Source: Dehalococcoides mccartyi 195
GTDB taxonomy: Bacteria; Chloroflexota; Dehalococcoidia; Dehalococcoidales; Dehalococcoidaceae
Length of the DNA: 64,000 bases
Assembly (NCBI RefSeq): GCF_000011905.1
Contig: NC_002936.3
Span: 1,364,001-1,428,000, forward strand
Direction: 5' to 3'
A model generated the notes under the pieces. It made no database searches, was not told the DNA's origin, and saw only the letters and a list, made by a program, of their open reading frames with translations. Positions within the stretch are counted from its first letter, which is position 1, and every line of letters starts with the position of its first letter. Positions 24,437 to 32,513 of this stretch are shown here, one piece after another. Both the position numbers and the translations under genes were made by a program.

Positions 24437-25615
24437 GTGGAAACAGACGAACTTAAAGAAGAACTGGCCCGGTTAAAACAATGTAATTACACTCTGAAAA
24501 AAGAGCGTCTGAAATACCGCGAACTTTTCAACCGCGCTAATGACGCCATACTGCTGTTCAAGTTTAATAGCCCCAATGAGCCGGTAACTATTACCGAAGC
24601 CAATACCGCCGCCTGCAAGCACTTCGGCTATACGTACGAAGAACTGATAGGCAAAACAAACCTGTTTATTGATTCCCCCGAAACAGCAATCCGGGGGACG
24701 GAAATACTGAGTGACCTGTTTGAAAAAGGGCATGAAGTGCTGGAAATAGCCCACAAGAATAAAAACGGCGAGAGTATCCCGGTTGAGATTAACCATAAAT
24801 TGATTTATCTGGCCGGTGATACCATGGTTATTTCGGTTATCCGGGATATAACTGCCCGAAAGAAAAATGAGCAGGAACTGCGGGAGTCTTTAGAGCGGGA
24901 GAAACAGCTCCGGGAAACACTGGAAAATGAAATAAGCCAGCGGGTAACCTTTATGAGAGCTTTGGTTCATGAACTGAAAACCCCTCTGACCTCCATGCTG
25001 GCTACATCTGAACTGCTGAGCAAGAACCTGAAGGAAGAACCCAACCAGAGTTATATGAAATGCCTGTATGCGGGCATCCAAGACCTTAATCTGCGGATTG
25101 ACGAGCTGCTGGATATTGCCAGGGGAGAAATAGGGCTGCTAAGGCTGGAATGTGAACCGCTGAATATTTATGAACTGCTTAAAGACGTAAATGAAATAAT
25201 GAAACCCGTATTTGAATCAAACGCCCAAAAGCTGACTATAAATATCCAAAACCCGCTGCCTATTATGATTGCGGATTATAAACGTCTCAAGCAGGTTATC
25301 TTAAATTTGCTGGATAATGCGGCTAAATACACTAATGTTGGCGGAGATATCCGGCTTTGTGCCTCAACTGATGATAAGTATTTGATAATTGAGGTCAGGG
25401 ATAACGGCAAAGGCATGAGCCTCAAGGAAACAAGTAATTTGTTTAAGCTATATTCACGCAGCCATAAAAAAGGCTCTCCTTCAGGCCTAGGGATAGGCCT
25501 GGCTTTATCCAAGATGATTATTGACCTGCACCAGGGTGAAATAAGAGTGAAAAGCAAACTTGGGGAAGGCAGCACCTTTACTTTTTCCATACCGCTGAGG
25601 CCGGAAGCCCCATGA
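24437..25615 (+). CDS. PAS sensor histidine kinase (rdhA5)
   Basis: 392 residues from GTG 24437 (CGGGAGAACCTGA upstream). A short coiled coil, one PAS domain (about 30-140), a second coiled coil, HisKA with His178 (VHELKTPLTS) and HATPase with LLDNAAKYT, VRDNGKGM and GLGIGLAL. No membrane segment, so it is a soluble cytoplasmic sensor, as is usual for rdh-linked kinases. Overlaps the regulator gene by four bases. Confidence 0.94.
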   Translation: METDELKEELARLKQCNYTLKKERLKYRELFNRANDAILLFKFNSPNEPVTITEANTAACKHFGYTYEELIGKTNLFIDSPETAIRGTEILSDLFEKGHEVLEIAHKNKNGESIPVEINHKLIYLAGDTMVISVIRDITARKKNEQELRESLEREKQLRETLENEISQRVTFMRALVHELKTPLTSMLATSELLSKNLKEEPNQSYMKCLYAGIQDLNLRIDELLDIARGEIGLLRLECEPLNIYELLKDVNEIMKPVFESNAQKLTINIQNPLPIMIADYKRLKQVILNLLDNAAKYTNVGGDIRLCASTDDKYLIIEVRDNGKGMSLKETSNLFKLYSRSHKKGSPSGLGIGLALSKMIIDLHQGEIRVKSKLGEGSTFTFSIPLRPEAP

Positions 25616-26289
25616 AGATACTTATTATTGAAGATGATTACAAGATAGTGCAGGCAATATCTTTTGCTTTGAAAATAGGCTGGCCTGATGTGACCCTGCT
25701 GAGCGCTTCCCGCGGGGAAAGCGGGCTCAGGATGATTGAGGAACAAAGGCCCAACCTGGTTATCCTTGACCTGAGCCTGCCGGATATGGACGGGCTGGAA
25801 GTTCTGAAAGACGCCCGGCTTTTCTGTGATACCCCCATTATTATTTTGACGGTACGCTCGGAAGAATCTGATGTAGTGGAGGCGCTGGAGCTGGGGGCAA
25901 ACGAATATATCATAAAACCCTTCCGCCAGATGGAGCTGCTGGCCAGGATACGTTGCATACTCCGCCGCCCCATAACCACCAGCAAAGATGCCCTGCTGGA
26001 ATGGGGGCCGTTTAAACTGGATTATTTTAAAAGGCTGCTGTTTATAAATGAGAAAACTGTCATCCTGACCACTATTGAAAGCCAGATTATGCATGAACTT
26101 CTTAAAGATGCCCCCAATATAGTAACGTATTCAAGGCTGTCCGAACTAATTTCGGGGGGGCATTATCCAGAAGTGGTTAACAGCATAAAGGTCCATGTAT
26201 ATAACCTGAGGCATAAACTTGAGGCGGATTCCTATGCCCCGAAATATATTATGAATATGCATGGGGTTGGTTATTTTCTATCCAAGTAA
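25612..26289 (+). CDS. OmpR-type response regulator (rdhA5)
   Basis: 225 residues. Receiver with Glu7-Asp8-Asp9, Asp53 (LVILDLSLPDMDG), conserved Lys in YIIKPF; winged helix ending MHGVGYFLSK. Start overlaps the kinase stop (ATGA). Probably binds the ACGGTAAA repeats at 24275. Confidence 0.95.
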   Translation: MKILIIEDDYKIVQAISFALKIGWPDVTLLSASRGESGLRMIEEQRPNLVILDLSLPDMDGLEVLKDARLFCDTPIIILTVRSEESDVVEALELGANEYIIKPFRQMELLARIRCILRRPITTSKDALLEWGPFKLDYFKRLLFINEKTVILTTIESQIMHELLKDAPNIVTYSRLSELISGGHYPEVVNSIKVHVYNLRHKLEADSYAPKYIMNMHGVGYFLSK

Positions 26290-26345
26290 GCGTAATCACC
26301 CTGATGAAAGCCCCGTTTAAACATGCTTGCAAGACGGATTAAATA

Positions 26346-26702
26346 CTAACCGGTAAATTCGTCTTTGGCAGCCAGCAGCAGGATGACAGCCGGAATACCG
26401 GTCAGGATAAATGAGCAGGCCGCCGCTGCGGCACCAATCAGTGCCCATTTCCATTTCTTCCGCAGGAAAATAAAAACACTCCCGGCCAAAGCCGCCAAGG
26501 CAATTACAAGCGCCGGTATGGGAGTATCAAAGATAATGCTGGGCACAAAAGGCGGGATATCCCCTTTGCCAAACCCGCTCCCGGCTTCCCCGAAAATTCC
26601 CACCCAATAATTCAGTATGCCCAATGCACCCATCAGGGCTGACAGAATACATAGACCGCCAGCAATCACTCTTCCCCGGCTTTTCTTTATCTGTTCATTC
26701 AT
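26346..26702 (-). CDS. Small membrane protein, unknown
   Basis: 118 residues from ATG 26702 (GAGAAAGGCAAGCGC upstream); the longer frame to 26729 lacks a ribosome site. Three to four hydrophobic helices: VIAGGLCILSALMGALGILN, ALVIALAALAGSVFIFL, and WALIGAAAAACSFILTGIPAV with extension. No family recognised. It shares its strand with the DUF3068 gene upstream, but a strong hairpin lies between them. Confidence 0.7.
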   Translation of the reverse strand: MNEQIKKSRGRVIAGGLCILSALMGALGILNYWVGIFGEAGSGFGKGDIPPFVPSIIFDTPIPALVIALAALAGSVFIFLRKKWKWALIGAAAAACSFILTGIPAVILLLAAKDEFTG

Positions 26703-26794
26703 GCGCTTGCCTTTCTCCATGATAACCACCAGTCAGCCTCAAATACAAGGGCAGGCGGGCGGCAAAGCCGGTACCACAAAAGCCCCGGGGTATA

Positions 26795-26832
26795 AAAACG
26801 GGGAGCGGGTTTTAAACCCAGCCCCCCGTTTT
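26795..26832 (-). terminator. Terminator of the DUF3068 gene
   Basis: Stem of AAAACGGGG..GCGGGTTT and AAACCC..CCCCCGTTTT, 22 bases past the stop at 26854. Confidence 0.65.
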
Positions 26833-26853
26833 AGATTTGATTAAGATTTAGCC

Positions 26854-27687
26854 CTAGGCTGCGCGGTTACGGAAAAACCCTATTCCTATAAAGACAATTC
26901 CCACGCCAACCACTATCCAGAAGGCATAAACACTGGCCCACATAATCAGACTCTGGGTAGACTCGGCAGTGCTCACCATCTCGTCAATGGTTTCAGAGGT
27001 ATAGGCTATGGTTGAAATAAATATCGGCATACTGACTGAGGGGGCAGGGGAGATTTTAAGGGTAGTAGTGGTATCTGAATACACAGGCACCCCGCTGACC
27101 GGCTCTACTTTGATATTTATCAGGAAGTCTCCGCTCTGGGGTATGCCGGTATTAGCGTAAGTACCCAGATTTATATTCTTCTGGTCTACCTGAAAGACAT
27201 ACACAGTCAGACCCTGATAGGTTTCTTCTTTGACGAATTTGGCAGTCAGGCTCTGGTTGGCTGTGGCAGACCAGAACGGATAGTCCTGCTTTTGGGTATC
27301 AGCCGGAAAGGTAAACTGGCCGGTGCGGCTGATATCTCCGTAACCGGCAACATTCGCCCGGGTAGTTCTATCCAGGCCATAAACTTCCTCCGAACCGAAA
27401 GGCAGCTCTGTACCGGCCTGAGCATGGGTGAACGTAATCTTCTGGTCTAACAGCAAAACATCATCTTCCAGACCGCTAGCTTTCAGGGCACGGGTAACAT
27501 TGACCGGCATAGCCGGGTTTAACTGGTTGGTGGCGGAATTAAGTACCTGAACAGTGCCAGAAAAATAATAATTCTGTTCATAATCCGCCGGAAGTTTAGC
27601 CATAACCGGAAAGAATACATACACCCAGATAAAAGCCGCCGCTACTAAAAGAGCACCTAAGAATGAGGGCCACCAACGTTTGAACAA
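26854..27687 (-). CDS. DUF3068/PorA-family membrane protein
   Basis: 277 residues with an N-terminal membrane helix (about 9-28), a large extracytoplasmic beta-rich domain and a C-terminal membrane helix followed by RNRAA. The ending of the soluble domain (SETIDEMVSTAESTQSLIMW) and the overall two-helix layout fit DUF3068. Its function in Chloroflexota is unknown. It lies between rdhA5 and rdhA6 cassettes but is not obviously part of either. Confidence 0.75.
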   Translation of the reverse strand: MFKRWWPSFLGALLVAAAFIWVYVFFPVMAKLPADYEQNYYFSGTVQVLNSATNQLNPAMPVNVTRALKASGLEDDVLLLDQKITFTHAQAGTELPFGSEEVYGLDRTTRANVAGYGDISRTGQFTFPADTQKQDYPFWSATANQSLTAKFVKEETYQGLTVYVFQVDQKNINLGTYANTGIPQSGDFLINIKVEPVSGVPVYSDTTTTLKISPAPSVSMPIFISTIAYTSETIDEMVSTAESTQSLIMWASVYAFWIVVGVGIVFIGIGFFRNRAA

Positions 27688-27886
27688 CCTGATTAACCTC
27701 CTACGTCATTTTTTGTGCACGCTGATTTGAAACCGATGCCGATAATGTGTAAGCAGATGCGCCGGAGAGTCCTGTACGGCCTGCGGTATGCCGGAAGCGA
27801 GTAATAATAACATACTATTTTATTTTTTGAAAGATATTTTCAAAATTATTCATTTTGAGCAAAAATAATCCTCCGCTCAAAATACC

Positions 27887-27915
27887 AGTGCCCGAACTTT
27901 TCAGGTCCGGGCACT
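27887..27915. terminator. Hairpin downstream of rdhB6
   Basis: Stem AGTGCCCG / CGGGCACT. The T-run (TTTTAGTTTTT) follows on the plus strand, while on the minus strand only TGGTATTTTG follows, so its direction is uncertain. It lies 42 bases past the rdhB6 stop. Confidence 0.5.
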
Positions 27916-27956
27916 TTTAGTTTTTGCCAGAGGATATTTACCTGTTATTACAGGTT

Positions 27957-28229
27957 TTAGGCTTTGGAAAGTCTCCTGGCAGCCAGCTGCCAGGTTAAGG
28001 CTAACAGGATAAGGGACGGCAAGCCGGTAACCAGCAGGAACATATAGGCAGCCTTGGACTCTACTTCTTCAAAACTGCCCATAAAGTTTTGCAGGGTAAA
28101 TACCAGCAATATCAGGCCGACTGCACCTATAAGCCACTCATACCAGGTAAGGTGAAGGTTTTTGTGTTTCAACCACCAGATAAAACCCAACACCAAAGCC
28201 CCAATCAAAATTCCTATAAAAAACCACAT
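27957..28229 (-). CDS. rdhB: Reductive dehalogenase membrane anchor RdhB6
   Basis: 90 residues, three membrane helices, LTWYEWLIGAVG, QNFMGSFEEVESKAAYMF and LTWQLAARRLSKA. Starts 19 bases after rdhA6. Nearly identical pattern to RdhB5 and RdhB7. Confidence 0.93.
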   Translation of the reverse strand: MWFFIGILIGALVLGFIWWLKHKNLHLTWYEWLIGAVGLILLVFTLQNFMGSFEEVESKAAYMFLLVTGLPSLILLALTWQLAARRLSKA

Positions 28230-28248
28230 AAAGCTTTAATCTCCTTTC

Positions 28249-29751
28249 CTATTTACCGTAACCGCCATCAGCCGCGGTAATGGTTGAGTCCTGACCAAGA
28301 GTAGGCAGGCTGAGATCCCACCATGTTTCGGCTTTTTCGGCATCAGCACCATAACCAAAGGCCTCACCCAGCTTGTAGAAGTAGGTGTTGAAGAGAGAAA
28401 CATTAGCCACAGTGCCTTTGATAATCTGATGCACCAGTGAGCCCCGGTTAACGGTAAAGGTGCATTCACCCCAGCAAATGCGGCAGCCATGAGAGGTTTC
28501 GTTGGAATACTGGCGGCACAGGGGCAGATTGTTATAAAAAGCCTTGGTACCTTTAACCGAGAAAATGGTCTCCTTGCCTTCGGTCAGGGGTATATCCCAG
28601 GAGGGTTCTTTCTCTTTGGATATAACCTGAGGCGGGCAATGGTCAGCACACTTCTGGCAGGAATGGCAGAAGCGGTAAATACCGGCGTCTATGGGGTGGG
28701 TAGGTTCAAGAGGCAGGTCTGTTAAGACGCCATATAAACGGCCGGGAGCGCCATATTCGGGAGTAAGGGTATAAAGTTTCTGGCGGCTGGCTTCACCCAG
28801 ACCGGCCATAATAGCCGCTCCGCCTTCGGAACCTACGTAGCGGGCATCATTACCGATAGTGCCGATAAGCTGATAACCCAAATACCTGAGGAAGTTGTAG
28901 GTGGAGGCGTGCAGATTGCCACAGTTGTAAAAGGTATTGGAATTGGCAAAACCGCCCAGCAAAGTGCCGGAGGAACGCCAAAGCTCATTTGAACCCTGGG
29001 TTGAAAGGGCTATCTCCCAAAGGGGTACATTGGGAATGACCAGCTTTTCAGTGGTCTCATATGCTTTCGCTACATTTTCAAAGACAATGGGGCGGGCAGC
29101 GGTAACCGGTACGTCGGTACCGATGTATTTTTCGTTATTTGAATCACCCTTCTCATACGAGAAGATAACATGGTCACGATGTTCCTGGGTAAGCTCGGTA
29201 TAGCCTACCAGCGAAGCACCATAAGCCCGCATAGCCGCTCTAAGCATACGGGAAGCTTCTTCGGGAGTACCAGTCCACTTCGGTTCGCCCCGTTCTTCGG
29301 GAGTTTTTACCGGAGCGGGGTCTTTGGTTTCAGCCCAGCCCGGGGCAGTACCCGGAGAAACCCGTTTAAAGCTGCCGGCTAACGCCCTTGACCGGTAAGT
29401 ATATCCCGGATAATTTGAGGCAGTTCTTTCAGCCAGTTCGGCAGCGGACAAGGCCGCAGCCCCCAGAACTCTATCTGCCCCGTAATACATAGCCCTGACT
29501 CTGGCGGACTGACCCTGATTGCGCCCGTCATGGCGTTCCATCATATCAAAGTCTACCTCTATGGTAGGGTCATCAATAGGGCGTTCTTTTACCCACCAGG
29601 GACGCGGCTGAACAGCTGTATCAGAGGCTATAAGTTCATCAATGTCATGAAAAACCGGAGCTGACGCCGCAACAGCGCCTATGCCTGCCCCGGCCATACC
29701 CAAACCCTTCATAAAATCACGGCGGGATACCATGGAATGAAACTTGCTCAT
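28249..29751 (-). CDS. rdhA: Reductive dehalogenase catalytic subunit RdhA6
   Basis: 500 residues. Tat leader SRRDFMKGLGMAGAG; first cluster CHSCQKCADHCPPQ; second cluster CRICWGECTF, with Thr after the last Cys. AGGAGGATTTT precedes the ATG. No regulator gene is adjacent, but two ATACGTA motifs lie upstream, as in front of rdhA3, so it may be controlled in trans by the LuxR-type regulator at 18385. Confidence 0.95.
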   Translation of the reverse strand: MSKFHSMVSRRDFMKGLGMAGAGIGAVAASAPVFHDIDELIASDTAVQPRPWWVKERPIDDPTIEVDFDMMERHDGRNQGQSARVRAMYYGADRVLGAAALSAAELAERTASNYPGYTYRSRALAGSFKRVSPGTAPGWAETKDPAPVKTPEERGEPKWTGTPEEASRMLRAAMRAYGASLVGYTELTQEHRDHVIFSYEKGDSNNEKYIGTDVPVTAARPIVFENVAKAYETTEKLVIPNVPLWEIALSTQGSNELWRSSGTLLGGFANSNTFYNCGNLHASTYNFLRYLGYQLIGTIGNDARYVGSEGGAAIMAGLGEASRQKLYTLTPEYGAPGRLYGVLTDLPLEPTHPIDAGIYRFCHSCQKCADHCPPQVISKEKEPSWDIPLTEGKETIFSVKGTKAFYNNLPLCRQYSNETSHGCRICWGECTFTVNRGSLVHQIIKGTVANVSLFNTYFYKLGEAFGYGADAEKAETWWDLSLPTLGQDSTITAADGGYGK

Positions 29752-30061
29752 AAAATCCTCCTAATTTGTTGACGGCATACCTGTTCTTTCACAACGCCAC
29801 CCAGTCTTTCCTGAGCGCCATAATACACACTGCACCTCACTGAAATAAATGATAATCAGGAATAGCAATACATGAGTAAATTATATATTTCAGTGTGTTT
29901 TTTACTATCCGCTTTTATACGTAATACGCTTTAGGCATTTGTACTTATTTTTCTTATACGTAAAACTACTTATAAAAAAGAGAAACTGTCCACGTAGATA
30001 CAGGCGGGCTTTAAAGGGTAATCTGAAATGTTTGTTACCGGGAGAAAAAACCTGAAAACAC
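29752..30061. promoter_or_regulatory. Upstream region of rdhA6
   Basis: About 310 bp without a gene. Contains ATACGTA at 29917-29923 and 29956-29962, 39 bp apart. On the minus strand GTGAGGTGCA (29831-29840) precedes a 10-codon frame (29821 to 29789, MALRKDWVAL) inside the presumed rdhA6 leader. The rest is AT-rich with nothing recognisable. Confidence 0.5.
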
Positions 30062-30090
30062 AAAAAAACCGGTCTCAAAAAGAGGCCGGT
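30062..30090 (-). terminator. Terminator of pheA
   Basis: Hairpin ACCGGTCTC / GAGGCCGGT with a five-base A loop, followed on the minus strand by seven T residues; 60 bases past the pheA stop. Confidence 0.8.
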
Positions 30091-30150
30091 GCAAATCGCT
30101 ATATCATAAGCTTAAGGACTCTGTTTTCAATCTTTTAAAAAACAGCCGGA

Positions 30151-30981
30151 CTATTCCTCAAACACGCTGCCCTGTTCATATGAACCCAGAACATGAATAG
30201 TCTCGGTTACCTTTGCCAGCTCTTTCAGGGCGCGCTGGGTTTCAGGCGTATTTAAGCCCCGTTCAAAATCCAGATAGAAGTAATAACCCCAGGTACGCCC
30301 CATAACCGGGCGGGATTCTATCTTGGACAGGTTTATACCCTGGTCATAAAAACACTTAAGGCACTTATAAAGGCTGCCGGCATTGTTCTCAGCCTTTATG
30401 GCCAGAGAAGTTTTATTCGCCTGAGGGGGGTATTTGGGCTCTTTGGCTATGATAAGGAAACGGGTATAGTTCTGCTTTTCAGTTTCAATATCTTTGGCCA
30501 GTATTTTCATATCATACAGCTGGGCTGACAGGTTGCTGCTGATAGCAGCGGCAGTAGTAAGGTTTTTTTCTTTTATCATGCGGACACTGCCGGCAGTATC
30601 GTAGCCCTCTATACGTATCACACTGGGGTGCTTTTCAAGGAAAGATTCGGCCTGAATCATGGCAATAGGGTGGGTATAAACTTCATGTATCTGTTCCATT
30701 TTAACACCGGGCAGGGCAATCAGGTTCAGGATAACGTGCAGATAGGTCTCGCCGACTATCTTGCTTTCATATTTGAGCAAATTGTCATAATTATCCAGAA
30801 ACGAGCCGTAAAGGGAGTTTTCTATAGCCACAACCCCGTAATCAGCCAGCCCCTTTTTGACATCTTCAAATACCTGATGGGAGGTGTCACTTTCAATAAT
30901 CTCGGAATCACCGGGGAATTTATGGCGCGCTACAATATCATGAAAAGAGCCGCGAGCTCCCTGTATAGAAATCTTAATCAT
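30151..30981 (-). CDS. pheA: Prephenate dehydratase
   Basis: 276 residues: prephenate dehydratase domain (GARGSFHDIVARHKFP; EAVAIENSLYGS-type substrate loop seen as VVAIENSLYGS; TRFLII) followed by an ACT domain with NAGSLYKCLKCF and ESRPVMG, the phenylalanine-binding motif. Converts prephenate to phenylpyruvate in phenylalanine synthesis and is probably feedback-inhibited by Phe. It is the first core gene to the right of the rdh region. Monofunctional, with no chorismate mutase domain. Confidence 0.93.
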   Translation of the reverse strand: MIKISIQGARGSFHDIVARHKFPGDSEIIESDTSHQVFEDVKKGLADYGVVAIENSLYGSFLDNYDNLLKYESKIVGETYLHVILNLIALPGVKMEQIHEVYTHPIAMIQAESFLEKHPSVIRIEGYDTAGSVRMIKEKNLTTAAAISSNLSAQLYDMKILAKDIETEKQNYTRFLIIAKEPKYPPQANKTSLAIKAENNAGSLYKCLKCFYDQGINLSKIESRPVMGRTWGYYFYLDFERGLNTPETQRALKELAKVTETIHVLGSYEQGSVFEE

Positions 30982-31096
30982 TGGCCTGCCCCTTTCCGTA
31001 CCCAGATTATGCTAATAATAGCGTTTACCGCAGGCAGAGGCAAGGGTATATATATACAGTGTTTTTGGTATAAGACACCTTCGGGTGTACAGGGCG

Positions 31097-31105
31097 TGGT
31101 ATAAT
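31097..31105 (+). promoter_or_regulatory. Extended -10 promoter of a candidate ncRNA
   Basis: TGGTATAAT, a perfect extended -10 hexamer on the plus strand, in a region with no plus-strand gene. No clear -35. Just upstream is a TTCG-capped hairpin ACACC/GGTGT (31074-31087). Confidence 0.6.
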
Positions 31106-31109
31106 AAAT

Positions 31110-31424
31110 ACAGGCAAGGAGAATTCCTGCCAATACTGGCAAGAAGGAGGCAAGGCATTTGGAGAAACTGCAGGCTCTGTTATGTACTTGGTTTTTCCCT
31201 TGTATCGGCTCTTCGCTGGTGGGAGTTAGGGGGAGTTGACCATCATCAAGCCGGCAAAGAGCGGCGAAGGTTCCTGAGCTTTCCGGTTAGTTTACTCTAC
31301 GGTTAATGAGAAATCTGGCTTTTCTGGCCAGGCGGGGAAAGTAAGGAACGACCGTTTCCCCCGAAAATTAAATACAGTTTGGAATACATTTGGGCCCCGA
31401 ATCTTTTACGGGGCCCTCTTTTTT
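31110..31424 (+). ncRNA. Candidate structured ncRNA, about 315 nt
   Basis: A transcript bounded by the TGGTATAAT promoter and a strong terminator, with no convincing open frame. Predicted local folds: GGCAAGGA/TCCTGCC near 31112-31130; a long helix in which GGCTCTTCGCTGG (from about 31205) pairs with CCGGCAAAGAGCGG (to about 31265), 12 of 14 positions; GGGGAAA/TTTCCCC (31334-31361). It does not show the conserved cores I know for RNase P, tmRNA or SRP RNA. It is convergent with the gene at 31432. Confidence 0.55.
31392..31424 (+). terminator. Strong intrinsic terminator, plus strand
   Basis: Stem GGGCCCCG / CGGGGCCC followed by TCTTTTTT. The T-run exists only on the plus strand, so it terminates a plus-strand transcript, not the minus-strand gene ending at 31432. 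Confidence 0.88.
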
Positions 31425-31431
31425 AACTTAT

Positions 31432-32280
31432 TTATTCTCTGGCTACAGCCGGAATAATAAGGCGGAAACAGTCTCCCGGGCGGGCTGAAAGCAGACCGGC
31501 GGCACTGCCGCCCTGAAGAGCAATCTCCAGCCTCCCGCTGCTGCCGATAACAGCCAGCAAACCGCTGGCCTGAGTGTAATTTTGGCAAAGACCATGGATA
31601 GTCCGGCCCAAAATCTCCAGCCCGACAGGTTTGCCAGAAGGCAACATTTGGGGAGTAATATCGGTAACCAGATTGCCGAAATGGTCTGCATATACCACGT
31701 GCCCGGTAATAGTCCCGTCAGGAGCAGTCTCCGGGCAGGGCAGATGAAAGGCGTTTATCCAGTCAAGACGCGGCCCGAAATCCCGAAGGGGAGTACCCAG
31801 ACTGATATAAGCGGCGGCCGGTGCAAATATATCCCGCCCGTGAAAGGTGGCACTGACCGCTTTAAGCCAGAAAGCGGGGTTGGTTAACTGAAAAGCCTCT
31901 ACACCCCGGGGAATATCCAGCTTCAGAAGACCTTCGGCCGGCAGCAAATCACTGTTACTTTTGGGCAGATAGGGGCTAAGCACATAACTAAAAATACCGT
32001 TGTCCGGACCTATAAATATGCCAGCCGGAGTGGCTAAAATAATCCCCCGGCGGCCGCTGCCTACCCCGGGGTCTACTACAGCTAAGTGAATGGTGTCTGC
32101 CGGGAAATAGGGGCTGGCCTCACCTAATAAAAAAGCCGCCTGCTGAATATTCTGGGGCTCTACCTGATGGGAAACATCCAGCAGCCGGACATTTGGGTTT
32201 ATACTCAGGATAGCCCCCTTCATGGCGGCCACATAGGCATCTTGCAAGCCAAAGTCAGTAGTAAGGGTAATAATACCCAC
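31432..32280 (-). CDS. SAM hydroxide adenosyltransferase (DUF62)
   Basis: 282 residues with the family's N-terminal TTDFGLQDAYVAAMKG, the VDPGVGSGRRG loop, IGPDNGIFSYVL and C-terminal beta-barrel VYADHFGNLVTDI. The family includes fluorinases/chlorinases, but most members hydrolyse S-adenosylmethionine to adenosine and methionine; the typical Asp-Arg-His triad hydroxide-type is the default assumption here. It is followed 12 bases upstream in the same direction by secG. Confidence 0.88.
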   Translation of the reverse strand: MGIITLTTDFGLQDAYVAAMKGAILSINPNVRLLDVSHQVEPQNIQQAAFLLGEASPYFPADTIHLAVVDPGVGSGRRGIILATPAGIFIGPDNGIFSYVLSPYLPKSNSDLLPAEGLLKLDIPRGVEAFQLTNPAFWLKAVSATFHGRDIFAPAAAYISLGTPLRDFGPRLDWINAFHLPCPETAPDGTITGHVVYADHFGNLVTDITPQMLPSGKPVGLEILGRTIHGLCQNYTQASGLLAVIGSSGRLEIALQGGSAAGLLSARPGDCFRLIIPAVARE

Positions 32281-32292
32281 AACTAGCCCCCT

Positions 32293-32511
32293 TTAGCTTA
32301 GTTTCAGCATAAGCAGAGATACCAGCAGGAACAGGACTACCAGCACAATGGTGAGTATAAAAAGGGTTTTCTCTATACCCCGTTTGGTACGGTAGACGCT
32401 GTCTGCCTGCCCGAAGATACCGCCCAGACCTCCGCCTTTTACTTGCATCAGAACTGAGAGAGTGAGGGCTACGGCCAGCACTATCTGGGCTATAATCAGG
32501 TAGGTTTGCAT
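32293..32511 (-). CDS. secG: Preprotein translocase subunit SecG
   Basis: 72 residues, two membrane helices with the conserved VLMQVKGGGLGGIFGQADSVYRTKRG loop between them (shown here in part: GGGLGGIFG) typical of SecG. Part of the SecYEG channel. It starts two bases after the gatB stop, so it is probably cotranscribed. Confidence 0.92.
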   Translation of the reverse strand: MQTYLIIAQIVLAVALTLSVLMQVKGGGLGGIFGQADSVYRTKRGIEKTLFILTIVLVVLFLLVSLLMLKLS

Positions 32512-32513
32512 GT

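Noticed and set aside
25276-26094. 272-codon minus-strand frame
   Set aside because: Opposite strand of the kinase and OmpR-type regulator, which are well supported.
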